Assembly (NCBI RefSeq): GCF_900218065.1
Contig: NZ_OBMU01000005.1
Coordinates: forward strand, 1 to 64,000
Direction: 5' to 3'
Source of the DNA: Novosphingobium sp. Chol11
GTDB lineage: Bacteria; Pseudomonadota; Alphaproteobacteria; Sphingomonadales; Sphingomonadaceae
Length of the DNA stretch: 64,000 nt
Position 1 is the first letter of the stretch. Each line of letters starts with the position of its first letter. Of this stretch, positions 1 to 8,615 are shown piece by piece. The notes beneath the pieces are model-generated. The model was not told the origin of the DNA. It saw only the letters and a list, made by a program, of their open reading frames with translations, and did no database searches. The position numbers and the translations under genes are program-made.

Positions 1-2
1 CG

Positions 3-704
3 CTCGAGCCCGACCAGCTCCGCGCCGCCATCGCCGATCGCCGCGCCGAGATGGCTGCGGTGGTGGCGCAGGCGCGGGCCCGGCTCGCGCGCTATACCGG
101 CGACCCCGACCCGCAGGCGACGGGCGACCCGCCGATGCTCGATGTCGATCCGATCCGGCTGCGGGCCGGGATCGATGCGCTTCCCGCCCTGCGCGCGCAG
201 GACGCGCGGATCGCAGTCGCCGAAGCGGACGTGCGTCTCGCGCGCGCCGACAAGCGCCCCGACTGGAAGGTCGGCGTCACCTATGGCCGGCGCGATCCCA
301 TGTACGGCGACATGGCCTCGGTCGGCGTGTCGATCGACCTGCCGCTGTTCGCCGGCAAGCGCCAGAACCCCAGGATCGCTGCAAGCGAGAGCCTTGCGCA
401 AGGGGGTCGGTTCGACCGCGAGGCGATCCGCCGCGAGCTGGTGGCGCAGCTCGACGCCGATCTCGCAGACCATGCCATGCATCTCTCCCGGTTGCGCAAT
501 GCCCGCGAGACGCTGGTGCCACTCGCCAGGCACCGCGCCGAGCTCGACCGCGACAGCTATGGCGCCGGCAAGCTCGACCTTGGCGCCGCGCTGCTCACGA
601 CGCTCGGGCTCGCGGAGGCCGAGGTCGAGGCGCTCAACCGCGAAGCCGACGTCGCGCGCGACGCGGTCCGCATCACTATCACCTATGGGGAGGAGCGGCC
701 ATGA
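3..704 (+). CDS. cusC: TolC-family outer-membrane efflux protein, 3' part (CusC-like)
   Basis: The open frame enters from the left edge, so the N-terminus and signal peptide are missing. The visible 233 residues show the alternating hydrophobic and Arg/Ala/Glu-rich helices of the TolC/OEP repeat, including ARLARYTG, a conserved GVSIDLPLF strand and an AEVEALNREADVARDAVR helix near the end. Members of this family form the outer-membrane channel of a tripartite metal pump. The stop overlaps the adaptor start as ATGA, and an RND adaptor and a CusA-type pump follow, so the role is copper/silver efflux. Family assignment is firm; metal specificity comes from the neighbouring pump. Confidence 0.85.
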   Translation, partial: LEPDQLRAAIADRRAEMAAVVAQARARLARYTGDPDPQATGDPPMLDVDPIRLRAGIDALPALRAQDARIAVAEADVRLARADKRPDWKVGVTYGRRDPMYGDMASVGVSIDLPLFAGKRQNPRIAASESLAQGGRFDREAIRRELVAQLDADLADHAMHLSRLRNARETLVPLARHRAELDRDSYGAGKLDLGAALLTTLGLAEAEVEALNREADVARDAVRITITYGEERP

Positions 705-2191
705 CGCTCGATAAATCCGCGCTGCGCTGGGGCGCATCGATCCTGGCTGTCGCGCTGCTGGCCGGCGGCACAGGCTATTGGGCTGGCCATCGCCAGGCAC
801 CGCAATCGGAGGCGACCACGCCCGCCGGGGCAGGCAAAGTCCTTTACTGGTACGATCCGATGTTCCCCAACCAGAAGTTCGACAAGCCCGGCAAGTCGCC
901 CTTCATGGATATGCAGCTCGTGCCGCGATACGCGGACGGAGGAAGCGCCGGCGCGGCCCCCACGGTCGCCGTCGATCCCGCCGCGCGGCAGAGCCTGGGA
1001 TTGCGGGTCGTCGCGGCGAAGATGGGCAGCCTTGCCTCGGCCCTCGAGGTCACCGGCACGATCGACTTCAACCAGCGCGACGTCGCCGTCATCCAGGCGC
1101 GTTCGGGCGGGTTCGTGAGCCGCGTCTATGCGCGAGCGCCCGGGGACGTGGTCCGCGCCGGCGCGCCGATCGCGGACCTGCTCCTGCCCGAATGGGGCGG
1201 CGCGCAGACCGAATATCTGAGCGTCAGGCGGCTCGGCAAGCCCGACCTCACCGCGGCCGCGCGCCAGCGACTGCGGCTGATGGGCATGTCCGACGGCCTC
1301 ATCGCCAGCGTCGAGCGGAGCGGACGCCCGAACGGCGTGGTGACGATCACGACGCCGATCTCGGGCACGATCCAGACGCTCGACGCCCGTGCCGGCGTGA
1401 CGCTCGCCATGGGCCAGACGCTCGCCCAGGTAAGCGGGCTCGGCACCGTCTGGCTCAATGCCGCGGTGCCCGAAGCGCGCGCGGGCGATGTCCGGGTCGG
1501 CCAGAATGCCAGCACCACGCTGGCGGGCTTCCCCGGCGAGCGCTTCGCCGGCCGGGTGATCGCGATCCTGCCGACCACGCAGGCCGACAGCCGCACGCTC
1601 ACCGTGCGGATCGAGCTGCCCAACCGGGACGGCCGGTTGCGGCCGGGCATGTTCGCCAGCGTCGCGCTTGGCGGCGATGCCAAGCCGGCGCTGCTGGTGC
1701 CGAGCGAAGCGGTGATCCGCACGGGCAGGCGCACGCTCGTCATGCTGGCCGCAGGCGACGGGCGCTATCATCCCGCCGAGGTCCGCATCGGCCGCGAGGC
1801 AGGCGGCGAGACCGAGATCCTTGCCGGCCTGTCGCCCGGCGAGAACGTCGTCGTCTCGGGGCAGTTCCTGATCGATTCCGAGGCGAGCCTGTCGGGAATC
1901 GAGGCGCGGCCGATCGGCGGCGGTGCGGCATCGGCGACCATCGCCGCGCCGGCGTCGAAAGCCACGCTGTACGAGACGACGGGCAAGATCGAGCGGATCA
2001 CGGCCAATTCGGTGACGCTCAGCCACGAGCCCGTTCCCGCGCTCGACTGGCCGGCGATGACGATGACCTTCGCGCTCGCCAATCCGGGCATCGCGCGCGG
2101 CTTCAAGGCGGGTGACCGGGTCCGGTTCGGGTTCGACCGGCCCCCGGCGGGACCGACGCTGCGGCATATGGCGAAGGTGGCGGGCCAGTGA
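701..2191 (+). CDS. cusB: RND periplasmic adaptor with metal-binding and CusF-like domains
   Basis: This is the membrane-fusion subunit (496 aa) linking a CusA-type pump to the outer-membrane channel. An N-terminal membrane anchor (about residues 9-28) is followed by a heavy-metal-binding domain at about 47-77 ([20 protein letters not shown] and a following MDM). The barrel-sandwich/lipoyl part contains [10 protein letters not shown] and the beta-barrel contains [20 protein letters not shown]. From about residue 424 there is a complete CusF-like domain with WPAMTMTF, the Trp/Met copper site of CusF. The fused chaperone domain is unusual because a separate cusF follows the pump. The start overlaps the cusC stop and the end overlaps cusA as GTGA, which indicates translational coupling. 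Confidence 0.93.
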   Translation: MTLDKSALRWGASILAVALLAGGTGYWAGHRQAPQSEATTPAGAGKVLYWYDPMFPNQKFDKPGKSPFMDMQLVPRYADGGSAGAAPTVAVDPAARQSLGLRVVAAKMGSLASALEVTGTIDFNQRDVAVIQARSGGFVSRVYARAPGDVVRAGAPIADLLLPEWGGAQTEYLSVRRLGKPDLTAAARQRLRLMGMSDGLIASVERSGRPNGVVTITTPISGTIQTLDARAGVTLAMGQTLAQVSGLGTVWLNAAVPEARAGDVRVGQNASTTLAGFPGERFAGRVIAILPTTQADSRTLTVRIELPNRDGRLRPGMFASVALGGDAKPALLVPSEAVIRTGRRTLVMLAAGDGRYHPAEVRIGREAGGETEILAGLSPGENVVVSGQFLIDSEASLSGIEARPIGGGAASATIAAPASKATLYETTGKIERITANSVTLSHEPVPALDWPAMTMTFALANPGIARGFKAGDRVRFGFDRPPAGPTLRHMAKVAGQ

Positions 2192-5100
2192 TCGCCCATC
2201 TCATCCGCTGGTCGGTGAGGAACCGCTTCTTCGTCGTGCTCGGCATGCTCGCGCTGGTCGGCGCGGGCCTGTGGGCGGTGCGCTCGACCCCGATCGACGC
2301 GCTGCCCGATCTTTCCGACGTGCAGGTCGTGATCCGCACTTCCTATCCGGGTCAGGCGCCGCAGATCGTCGAGAACCAGATCACCTATCCGCTCACCACC
2401 ACCATGCTGTCGGTGCCCGGCGCCAAGACGGTGCGCGGCTATAGCTTCTTCGGCGACAGCTTCGTCTATGTGATCTTCGAGGACGGCACCGATCTCTACT
2501 GGGCGCGCAGCCGCGTGCTCGAATATCTCAACCAGGTCCAGGGTCGGTTGCCGGCCAGCGCCCGCAGCGCGCTCGGGCCGGACGCGACCGGGGTCGGCTG
2601 GGTCTATGAATATGCGCTGGTCGACCGCACCGGCCGGCACGATCTCTCGCAGCTTCGCGGGTTGCAGGACTGGTTCCTGCGCTACGAGCTGAAGACCGTG
2701 ACCGGCGTGGCCGAAGTCGCCAGCATCGGCGGCATGGTCAAGCAGTACCAGGTGCTGCTCGATCCGGTGAAGCTCGCGGCCTACGGCGTAACCCACGCCC
2801 AGGCAGTGCAGGCGATCAGCCAAGCCAATCAGGAAGCCGGCGGCTCGGTGCTGGAAATGGCCGAGGCCGAATATATGGTCCGCGCCTCGGGCTATCTGAA
2901 AACGCTCGACGATTTCCGGGCAATCCCGCTCAAGACTGCGGCGGGCGGCGTGCCCGTCCGGCTCGGCGATGTCGCCACGATCCAGGTCGGCCCCGAGATG
3001 CGGCGCGGCATCGCCGAACTGAACGGCGAAGGCGAGGTCGCCGGCGGCGTCGTTATTCTTCGGTCAGGCAAGAACGCCCGTGAGACCATCGCGGCGGTCA
3101 AGGACAAGCTCGCCGATCTCAGGAAAAGCCTGCCGCCGGGCGTCGAGGTGGTCACGGTCTATGACCGCTCGCAGCTGATCGATCGCGCGGTCGAGAACCT
3201 CACCCGCAAGCTGGTCGAGGAGTTCATCGTCGTCGCATTGGTCTGCGCCCTGTTCCTCTGGCACGTCCGCTCGGCGCTGGTCGCGATCCTGACCTTGCCG
3301 CTCGGTGTGCTGGCCGCGTTCGTCGTAATGCGGTTCCAGGGGGTGAACGCCAACATCATGTCGCTGGGCGGCATCGCCATCGCCATCGGCGCGATGGTGG
3401 ATGCGGCGGTCGTCATGATCGAGAACGCCCACAAGAGGATCGAACGCTGGGAGCAGGATCACCCGGACAGACATCTCGATGGCGAGATGCGCTGGATCGT
3501 CGTCACCGAGGCGGCGGCCGAGGTCGGGCCGGCGCTGTTCTTCAGCCTGCTGATCATCACGCTGTCGTTCATTCCGGTCTTCACCCTGGAGGCGCAGGAA
3601 GGCCGGCTGTTCGCGCCGCTCGCCTTCACCAAGACCTATGCGATGGGCGCGGCCGCGATCCTGTCGGTGACCCTGGTGCCGATCCTGATGGGCTGGCTGA
3701 TCCGGGGCCGCATTCCGGCCGAGCAGGCCAATCCGGTCAATCGCTGGCTCACCAATATCTACCGGCCCGCGATCGACTGGACGATGAAGCGGCCCAAGGC
3801 AGTGCTGCTGATCGCGGCTCTGGTGTTCGCCACCACGGCCTGGCCGCTCAGCCGGCTCGGCGGCGAGTTCATGCCCAATCTCGACGAGGGCGACCTGCTC
3901 TACATGCCCTCGGCGCTGCCGGGCCTCTCGGCCGCCAAGGCGAGTGAGCTGCTCCAGCAGACCGACCGCCTGATCAAGACCGTGCCCGAAGTCGAAAGCG
4001 TGTTCGGCAAGGCCGGCCGCGCCGAGACCGCGACCGATCCCGCGCCGCTCGAAATGTTCGAGACGACGATCCAATTCAAGCCCCGCGACCAGTGGCGGTC
4101 GGGCATGACGCCCGAACGCCTTGTCGACGAGCTCGATCGCCGGGTGAAGCTTCCGGGTCTCGCCAATATCTGGGTGCCGCCGATCCGCAACCGCATCGAC
4201 ATGCTCGCGACGGGCATCAAGAGCCCGATCGGGGTCAAGGTGTCGGGCAGTGACCTCGCCGAGCTCGACCGCATCGCGCATGATGTCGAGACCGTGGCCA
4301 GGAGCGTGCCCGGCGTCAGCTCGGCGCTCGCCGAGCGGCTGACCGGCGGACGCTATGTCGATGTCGACATAGACCGCGCCGCCGCCGCGCGGTTCGGGCT
4401 CAACATCGCCGACGTCCAGGCCATCGTCTCCGGCGCGATCGGCGGCGAGACGATCGGCGAGACGGTCGAGGGCCTCGCCCGCTATCCGATCAGCGTGCGC
4501 TATCCGCGCGAATTGCGCGACAGCCTCGAAAGGCTGCGGGCGCTACCGATCCTGACGCCCGCGGGCCAGCAGATCACCTTGGGCACCGTGGCAAACGTCT
4601 CGATCGCCGAGGGACCGCCGATGCTCAAGACCGAGAATGCCCGGCCTTCGACCTGGGTCTACGTCGATGTGCGCGGGCGCGATCTTGCCTCGGTGGTCGG
4701 CGATCTGCAGCGTGCGGTGGCGAAACAGGTCAGGCTCTCGCCTGGGGTCAGCATCGCTTACTCTGGCCAGTTCGAATATCTCGAGCGCGCGGTCGACCGC
4801 TTGAAGCTGGTCGTGCCCGCGACGCTGCTGATCATCTTCGTGCTGCTCTACCTCATCTTCGGCCGCTTCGACGAGGCGGCGCTGATCATGGGGACGCTGC
4901 CGTTTGCGCTGACCGGCGGCATCTGGACGCTTTATCTGCTGGGGTTCAACCAGTCGATCGCCACCGGGGTCGGGTTCATCGCGCTCGCCGGCGTCTCCGC
5001 CGAGTTCGGGGTGGTGATGCTGATCTATCTCAAGAACGCGCTGGCCGAGCGCGGCGCACATCCGGACGCTGCCGAGGTCGAGGCCGCCGTGCGCGAAGGC

Positions 5101-5331
5101 GCGCTGCTGCGCGTCCGTCCCAAGGCGATGACGGTGGCGGTGATCCTGGCCGGCCTGCTGCCGATCCTGCTGGGATCAGGCGCGGGTTCGGAGGTCATGA
5201 GCCGGATTGCCGCGCCGATGATCGGCGGCATGCTGACCGCGCCCTTGCTCTCAATGTTCGTCCTGCCCGCCGCCTACCTGCTGTTGCGCCGGCCCAAGAC
5301 CGATCCCATCCCTCAACCCGTTTCATCATGA
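2188..5331 (+). CDS. cusA: CusA-type heavy-metal RND efflux pump
   Basis: Inner-membrane proton-driven metal exporter of 1047 aa, the usual HME-RND length. It starts with GTG overlapping the cusB stop. The N-terminal segment [20 protein letters not shown] is followed by [13 protein letters not shown], typical of CusA/CzcA. The TM4 motif reads [15 protein letters not shown], the form seen in monovalent Cu(I)/Ag(I) pumps (HME4), rather than the DFGLIVDGAVIIVEN form found in the second pump of this window. The last codons overlap a possible upstream start for cusF. Copper/silver specificity also rests on the CusF-type neighbours; substrate is therefore well supported but not proven. Confidence 0.95.
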   Translation: MIAHLIRWSVRNRFFVVLGMLALVGAGLWAVRSTPIDALPDLSDVQVVIRTSYPGQAPQIVENQITYPLTTTMLSVPGAKTVRGYSFFGDSFVYVIFEDGTDLYWARSRVLEYLNQVQGRLPASARSALGPDATGVGWVYEYALVDRTGRHDLSQLRGLQDWFLRYELKTVTGVAEVASIGGMVKQYQVLLDPVKLAAYGVTHAQAVQAISQANQEAGGSVLEMAEAEYMVRASGYLKTLDDFRAIPLKTAAGGVPVRLGDVATIQVGPEMRRGIAELNGEGEVAGGVVILRSGKNARETIAAVKDKLADLRKSLPPGVEVVTVYDRSQLIDRAVENLTRKLVEEFIVVALVCALFLWHVRSALVAILTLPLGVLAAFVVMRFQGVNANIMSLGGIAIAIGAMVDAAVVMIENAHKRIERWEQDHPDRHLDGEMRWIVVTEAAAEVGPALFFSLLIITLSFIPVFTLEAQEGRLFAPLAFTKTYAMGAAAILSVTLVPILMGWLIRGRIPAEQANPVNRWLTNIYRPAIDWTMKRPKAVLLIAALVFATTAWPLSRLGGEFMPNLDEGDLLYMPSALPGLSAAKASELLQQTDRLIKTVPEVESVFGKAGRAETATDPAPLEMFETTIQFKPRDQWRSGMTPERLVDELDRRVKLPGLANIWVPPIRNRIDMLATGIKSPIGVKVSGSDLAELDRIAHDVETVARSVPGVSSALAERLTGGRYVDVDIDRAAAARFGLNIADVQAIVSGAIGGETIGETVEGLARYPISVRYPRELRDSLERLRALPILTPAGQQITLGTVANVSIAEGPPMLKTENARPSTWVYVDVRGRDLASVVGDLQRAVAKQVRLSPGVSIAYSGQFEYLERAVDRLKLVVPATLLIIFVLLYLIFGRFDEAALIMGTLPFALTGGIWTLYLLGFNQSIATGVGFIALAGVSAEFGVVMLIYLKNALAERGAHPDAAEVEAAVREGALLRVRPKAMTVAVILAGLLPILLGSGAGSEVMSRIAAPMIGGMLTAPLLSMFVLPAAYLLLRRPKTDPIPQPVSS

Positions 5332-5342
5332 AGGAGAAGACG

Positions 5343-5732
5343 ATGAACCATGCACGACTGACCATTGCCCTCGGCCTCGCCGCCCTGACTGCCGCGTGCG
5401 GCAAGAAGGCGGAGGCCCCCGTTGCGACTGAGACCAACGAGGCGGCGCCCGCCGCGACCATGAGCGGCGACATGGGCAACATGTCGATGGCGCCTGACGC
5501 GAACGCCGCGATCAAGGCCAAGGGCCATGGCACCGTCACCGCGATCGACAAGGCGGCAGGCACGATCACGCTCGATCATGGTCCGATCCCGGAGGCCAAG
5601 TGGCCCGCGATGACGATGGCGTTCAAGGCCGCGCCGTCGATCACCGATGCGGTCAAGGTCGGCGACAAGGTCGATTTCGACCTCTCGCTCAAGGGCAGCG
5701 ATGGCGAGGTCACCGCGATCGCAAAGCAGTGA
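5343..5732 (+). CDS. cusF: CusF-like periplasmic copper-binding lipoprotein
   Basis: A 129-aa copper chaperone that delivers Cu(I)/Ag(I) to the CusCBA pump. The ATG at 5343 is chosen because GAAGGAGA lies 5-12 bases upstream; an in-frame ATG at 5328 overlaps the cusA stop and would add five charged residues. A hydrophobic leader ending LTAAC suggests lipidation. A Met-rich stretch (MSGDMGNMSMAP) precedes the CusF fold, where LDHGPIPEAKWPAMTMAFK carries the His, Trp and two Met ligands expected for CusF. It is the last gene of the cus operon. Confidence 0.92.
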   Translation: MNHARLTIALGLAALTAACGKKAEAPVATETNEAAPAATMSGDMGNMSMAPDANAAIKAKGHGTVTAIDKAAGTITLDHGPIPEAKWPAMTMAFKAAPSITDAVKVGDKVDFDLSLKGSDGEVTAIAKQ

Positions 5733-5980
5733 TCCGCTAAGTTCGACCGGAAAAAGCTGGTTGCGGCGCCGCTCCCGGGCGGCGACGCCCGTGCCGGCCG
5801 TCTGCCTGGCTGTGCGCCCGGTCGACGGTTGCGACCGGCAACGCCCAATGCCAGCGGCGTTTCCCTGCGCGATCACCGACAATTTGAGCACGCTTCGCGG
5901 ATCGCACATTGAACGTGCAAGCCGCCCTTGCTCGCGATAGCCTGAACGGCAAGGAGCCCAGTTTAGATGACCCAGCCAGT

Positions 5981-7276
5981 ATGACCTTGTTACCCGCGAC
6001 ACATCATGATCTCGTGAGCGAGCTTGTCCGTCGTTGGCGAGACGATCCCGGCGCCACCTATCGCTCCTGGTTTCTGTGGGACGAACGGCTGAAAAACTTC
6101 CGCTCCATCCGTCGCGGGCTGCAGCAGGTGGTCGCAGAAATCGAAAGTGGGCGGTTCGGCGTCGCCTATCGCGGCTCGTCACTGGAAACGGTTGTCCACT
6201 CGATCGCCGAACAGCGGCAGATCTTCAAGGGCGCCGACCATGCCTGGCTGTGGAAGCCCAAGCTGCGCATTCCAGACATCTACGAAAGCCCGGACAACCA
6301 GCGGGCGTTCGGTCGCCTGCTCGACAATTGCTCGTGCTGCGATACCGCCGAGGAGATCATCAGCCACATCCGCAGCATAGACGCGCTCAAGATCAAGGGG
6401 CTGGGGCCGGCGGCGGCCAACCTGCTCTATTTCCTTCACCCGACGCTGGTGCCGCCCTTCAATACCGCGATCGTCAAGGGCTACAATGCCGTCACCGGCG
6501 CCAAGGTGAAGCTCGGGTCATGGGATCATTTTCTCGCCATGCGCGCCGGCATCCTCGACCTCAACGACCGTTACCGCGAGTTGCTCTCCAACGATCTCGG
6601 CGCGATCGGCGGACTGTTGTTCGACATTGGCTCGGGCCGCTATCCCGCGCCACCGCTGGAGGATGACGCAACGGCGGCCGACGACTGGCTCGGCAGATTG
6701 GAACATGCCAGAGCGGAGGCAAGCCGGCTCGACAAGACAGCCGCCGCGCAGGGCGAAACCGATCGCACGCACGCCGAAATCCAGGCCTGGCTGCGCGACC
6801 TCGGCCATGCCCTCGGTTACGATGTGTGGATCGCCGCCAATGACCGCGGTCGACTTCACGCTGGCTGCCCGCTTGGACAGGGATGCCTCGAGCGCCTTCC
6901 AGACGCCATTGCGACCTCTCCCGGAGCGGACTCGATCCGCCTCATCGACGTGTTGTGGCTGGCGAAGGGTGGCGACGGCGTCGCCGCCGCGTTCGAGGTT
7001 GAACATTCGACCTCGATCTACTCGGGGATCGTGCGCATGCTCGATCTGGCGCTGTCGGGGAGCGATCTGCACGCTGCCGCCGGGCTATTCCTGGTCGCAC
7101 CGAATGCGCGCGAGCAGGACGTTCGCGCGCAACTCCGTCGCCCGGCTTTCAGCCGTATTGCCGATCTCGACTTCGCCTATCTGCCCTATGGCGAGCTGGA
7201 GAGAAACAGGGACGCGATCGCTCGTTTTGGAACGGGATTGAAGGCCATCAAGGCGATCTCAAGCCCCCTTCCCTGA
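5981..7276 (+). CDS. unrecognised protein with HhH motif and possible PD-(D/E)XK nuclease end
   Basis: I do not recognise this 431-aa protein as a named family. The middle contains IKGLGPAAANLLYFLHP followed by PPFNTAIVKGYN, resembling the helix-hairpin-helix and following segment of HhH-GPD DNA glycosylases. The C-terminal third contains IDVLWL and then AAFEVEHSTSI, an Asp...Glu-x-Glu spacing like a restriction-endonuclease fold. DNA binding or cleavage is an inference. The ATG at 5981 is preferred over a TTG at 5909. The only good Shine-Dalgarno (AAGGAG, 5951) sits before a five-codon frame (5967-5984) whose TGA overlaps the ATG at 5981. The stop lies 2 bp before the transposon end, so the C-terminus may be native or cut by the insertion. 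Confidence 0.7.
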   Translation: MTLLPATHHDLVSELVRRWRDDPGATYRSWFLWDERLKNFRSIRRGLQQVVAEIESGRFGVAYRGSSLETVVHSIAEQRQIFKGADHAWLWKPKLRIPDIYESPDNQRAFGRLLDNCSCCDTAEEIISHIRSIDALKIKGLGPAAANLLYFLHPTLVPPFNTAIVKGYNAVTGAKVKLGSWDHFLAMRAGILDLNDRYRELLSNDLGAIGGLLFDIGSGRYPAPPLEDDATAADDWLGRLEHARAEASRLDKTAAAQGETDRTHAEIQAWLRDLGHALGYDVWIAANDRGRLHAGCPLGQGCLERLPDAIATSPGADSIRLIDVLWLAKGGDGVAAAFEVEHSTSIYSGIVRMLDLALSGSDLHAAAGLFLVAPNAREQDVRAQLRRPAFSRIADLDFAYLPYGELERNRDAIARFGTGLKAIKAISSPLP

Positions 7277-7278
7277 AA

Positions 7279-7316
7279 GGGGGCGTTTGCGGGAGGGGGC
7301 GGAATCCTACGCCAAG
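7279..7316 (+). repeat. left terminal inverted repeat of the Tn3-family element
   Basis: Starts GGGGGCGTTTGCGGGAGG and ends TACGCCAAG. It pairs with 11498-11535 with one mismatch (C here, T in the partner) over 38 bp. Confidence 0.95.
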
Positions 7317-7342
7317 CTCGCCCAGATAGCCGGCGCGAGATC

Positions 7343-7873
7343 TTACTTGTTGCTGCCTTCTACGGTCGCGCCAGAAAGGCGACGGCTCAGTTCTATCCGG
7401 CGATGGCTACGCATTTTGAAGGTGTCTGGCCCAACGCGCCGATACTCAATGAAGCCGAGAGAACGCCAAAATCGCTCTGCCGCTTCATTCGCTTCCAGCA
7501 CGGCCAACCGAATCTCTGTGGCACCTCTCGCAGCGGCCCAGCTTTCGACCGTCGAGTAAATTGAGCGTCCGACGCCACGACCACGCTGTGCGGCATCTAC
7601 GATCATGAAGCCGAGATACCATGTGCCATCACGCGGATAATCGCGGAGGATGGCCGCAATTGCATATAGGCCGCCAGGCCCCTTCCATCCCAGGACAGCT
7701 TGATTGTGGGCGCTCTTTTCGGGCGGCACATCGGAGAAAAGCTCGCGAGCATCGTCCAGCGTGGGCGCGGCCCCGTCCTGCAACAGGAAATAGTCGCTGC
7801 AACGGTTGTACAGGTCTGCAACGTCTGCGGCGTCCGCTTGGGTAAGTTTGATCGGGGCTCCCGTCATCATCAT
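7343..7873 (-). CDS. GNAT-family N-acetyltransferase (transposon passenger)
   Basis: A 176-aa acetyl-CoA-dependent acetyltransferase. The acetyl-CoA site is VDAAQRGRGVGRSIYSTVES (the R/Q-x-x-G-x-G/A loop), followed by LAVLEANEAAERFWRSLGF, the usual motif B/C region of GNAT proteins. Three consecutive ATG codons are available; the first overlaps the resolvase stop (ATGA), so the gene is coupled to tnpR. The substrate cannot be read from the sequence. It lies inside the transposon and is therefore cargo; a resistance or toxin-neutralising role is possible but unsupported. Confidence 0.88.
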   Translation of the reverse strand: MMMTGAPIKLTQADAADVADLYNRCSDYFLLQDGAAPTLDDARELFSDVPPEKSAHNQAVLGWKGPGGLYAIAAILRDYPRDGTWYLGFMIVDAAQRGRGVGRSIYSTVESWAAARGATEIRLAVLEANEAAERFWRSLGFIEYRRVGPDTFKMRSHRRIELSRRLSGATVEGSNK

Positions 7874-8490
7874 CGCGTTTTGGCAGCAAGCACGCGCTGA
7901 CCGTAATCCCGGAGTTCCCCGTTGGGACCGACATAGCGGTAGAGAGTGACGCGCTCGATCCCGAGTTCCTTGCAGAGGTCGGAAACGGACGTGTCGCGTT
8001 GGGCCATAGCAGCCTGAGCGAGCCGCACCTGGGCCTTGGAGAGGGCGAACTTGCGGCCACCCTTGCGTCCCCGCGCGCGGGCAGCGGCCAGGCCAGCCAT
8101 GGTGCGCTCGCGGATCATATCCCGCTCAAACTCCGCCAGTGTGGCAAAAATGCCGAACACCATCCGGCCCGATGGCGTCGTGGTGTCGATCTGCGCGCCC
8201 TTGCCGGTGAGCACCCGCAGACCGATACCGCGATCCGACAGATTCTGCACCGTGCTGACCAGGTGGGTGAGCGTTCGGCCGAGCCGGTCGAGCTTCCAAA
8301 CGATGAGGACATCGCCGTCGCGCAACGATTTCAGGCAGGCGGCAAGACCGGGGCGATCATCACGGCTACCGGATGCACGATCATCATAGATATTGCCTGG
8401 CTCGACACCGGCAGCGCGAAGGGCATCGTGCTGCAGGTCGAGCGACTGCGAGCCGTCGGCTTTGGACACGCGGGCGTAGCCGATCAGCAT
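7870..8490 (-). CDS. tnpR: serine resolvase of the Tn3-family element
   Basis: A 206-aa small serine recombinase that resolves transposition cointegrates. It begins MLIGYARVSKADGSQSLDLQ with catalytic Ser9 and Arg7. The LIVWKLDRLGR block carries the conserved catalytic arginines. The E-helix region FATLAEFERDMIRERTMAG is followed by a C-terminal Hin-like helix-turn-helix (VSDLCKELGIERVTLYRYV). It is transcribed divergently from tnpA across a 125-bp res region, the standard arrangement of this Tn3 subgroup. Confidence 0.95.
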   Translation of the reverse strand: MLIGYARVSKADGSQSLDLQHDALRAAGVEPGNIYDDRASGSRDDRPGLAACLKSLRDGDVLIVWKLDRLGRTLTHLVSTVQNLSDRGIGLRVLTGKGAQIDTTTPSGRMVFGIFATLAEFERDMIRERTMAGLAAARARGRKGGRKFALSKAQVRLAQAAMAQRDTSVSDLCKELGIERVTLYRYVGPNGELRDYGQRVLAAKTR

Positions 8491-8615
8491 GGATCACAAA
8501 CGAAGGTTTGAGGCGGTGACGAACATGAGCACATAAGATTGGGCTATTGTGTATCTTAACCAGCATCTCAATCAAGCTATCTCAAACCGTAGCTCGGAAA
8601 GAATAAGGAGCATGT
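8491..8615. promoter_or_regulatory. putative res site and divergent tnpR/tnpA promoters
   Basis: This gap between divergent tnpR and tnpA has the right size and place for a Tn3 resolution site. Visible dyads are TAAGAT (8534-8539) with ATCTTA (8553-8558), and an outer pair GGTTTGAG (8505-8512) with CTCAAACC (8581-8588). AAGGAG at 8605-8610 is the tnpA Shine-Dalgarno. Assignment of resI, resII and resIII cannot be made by eye. Confidence 0.65.

Noticed and set aside
683..2167. A 494-codon minus-strand frame opposite cusB
   Set aside because: Antisense shadow of cusB with no motif and no ribosome-binding site.
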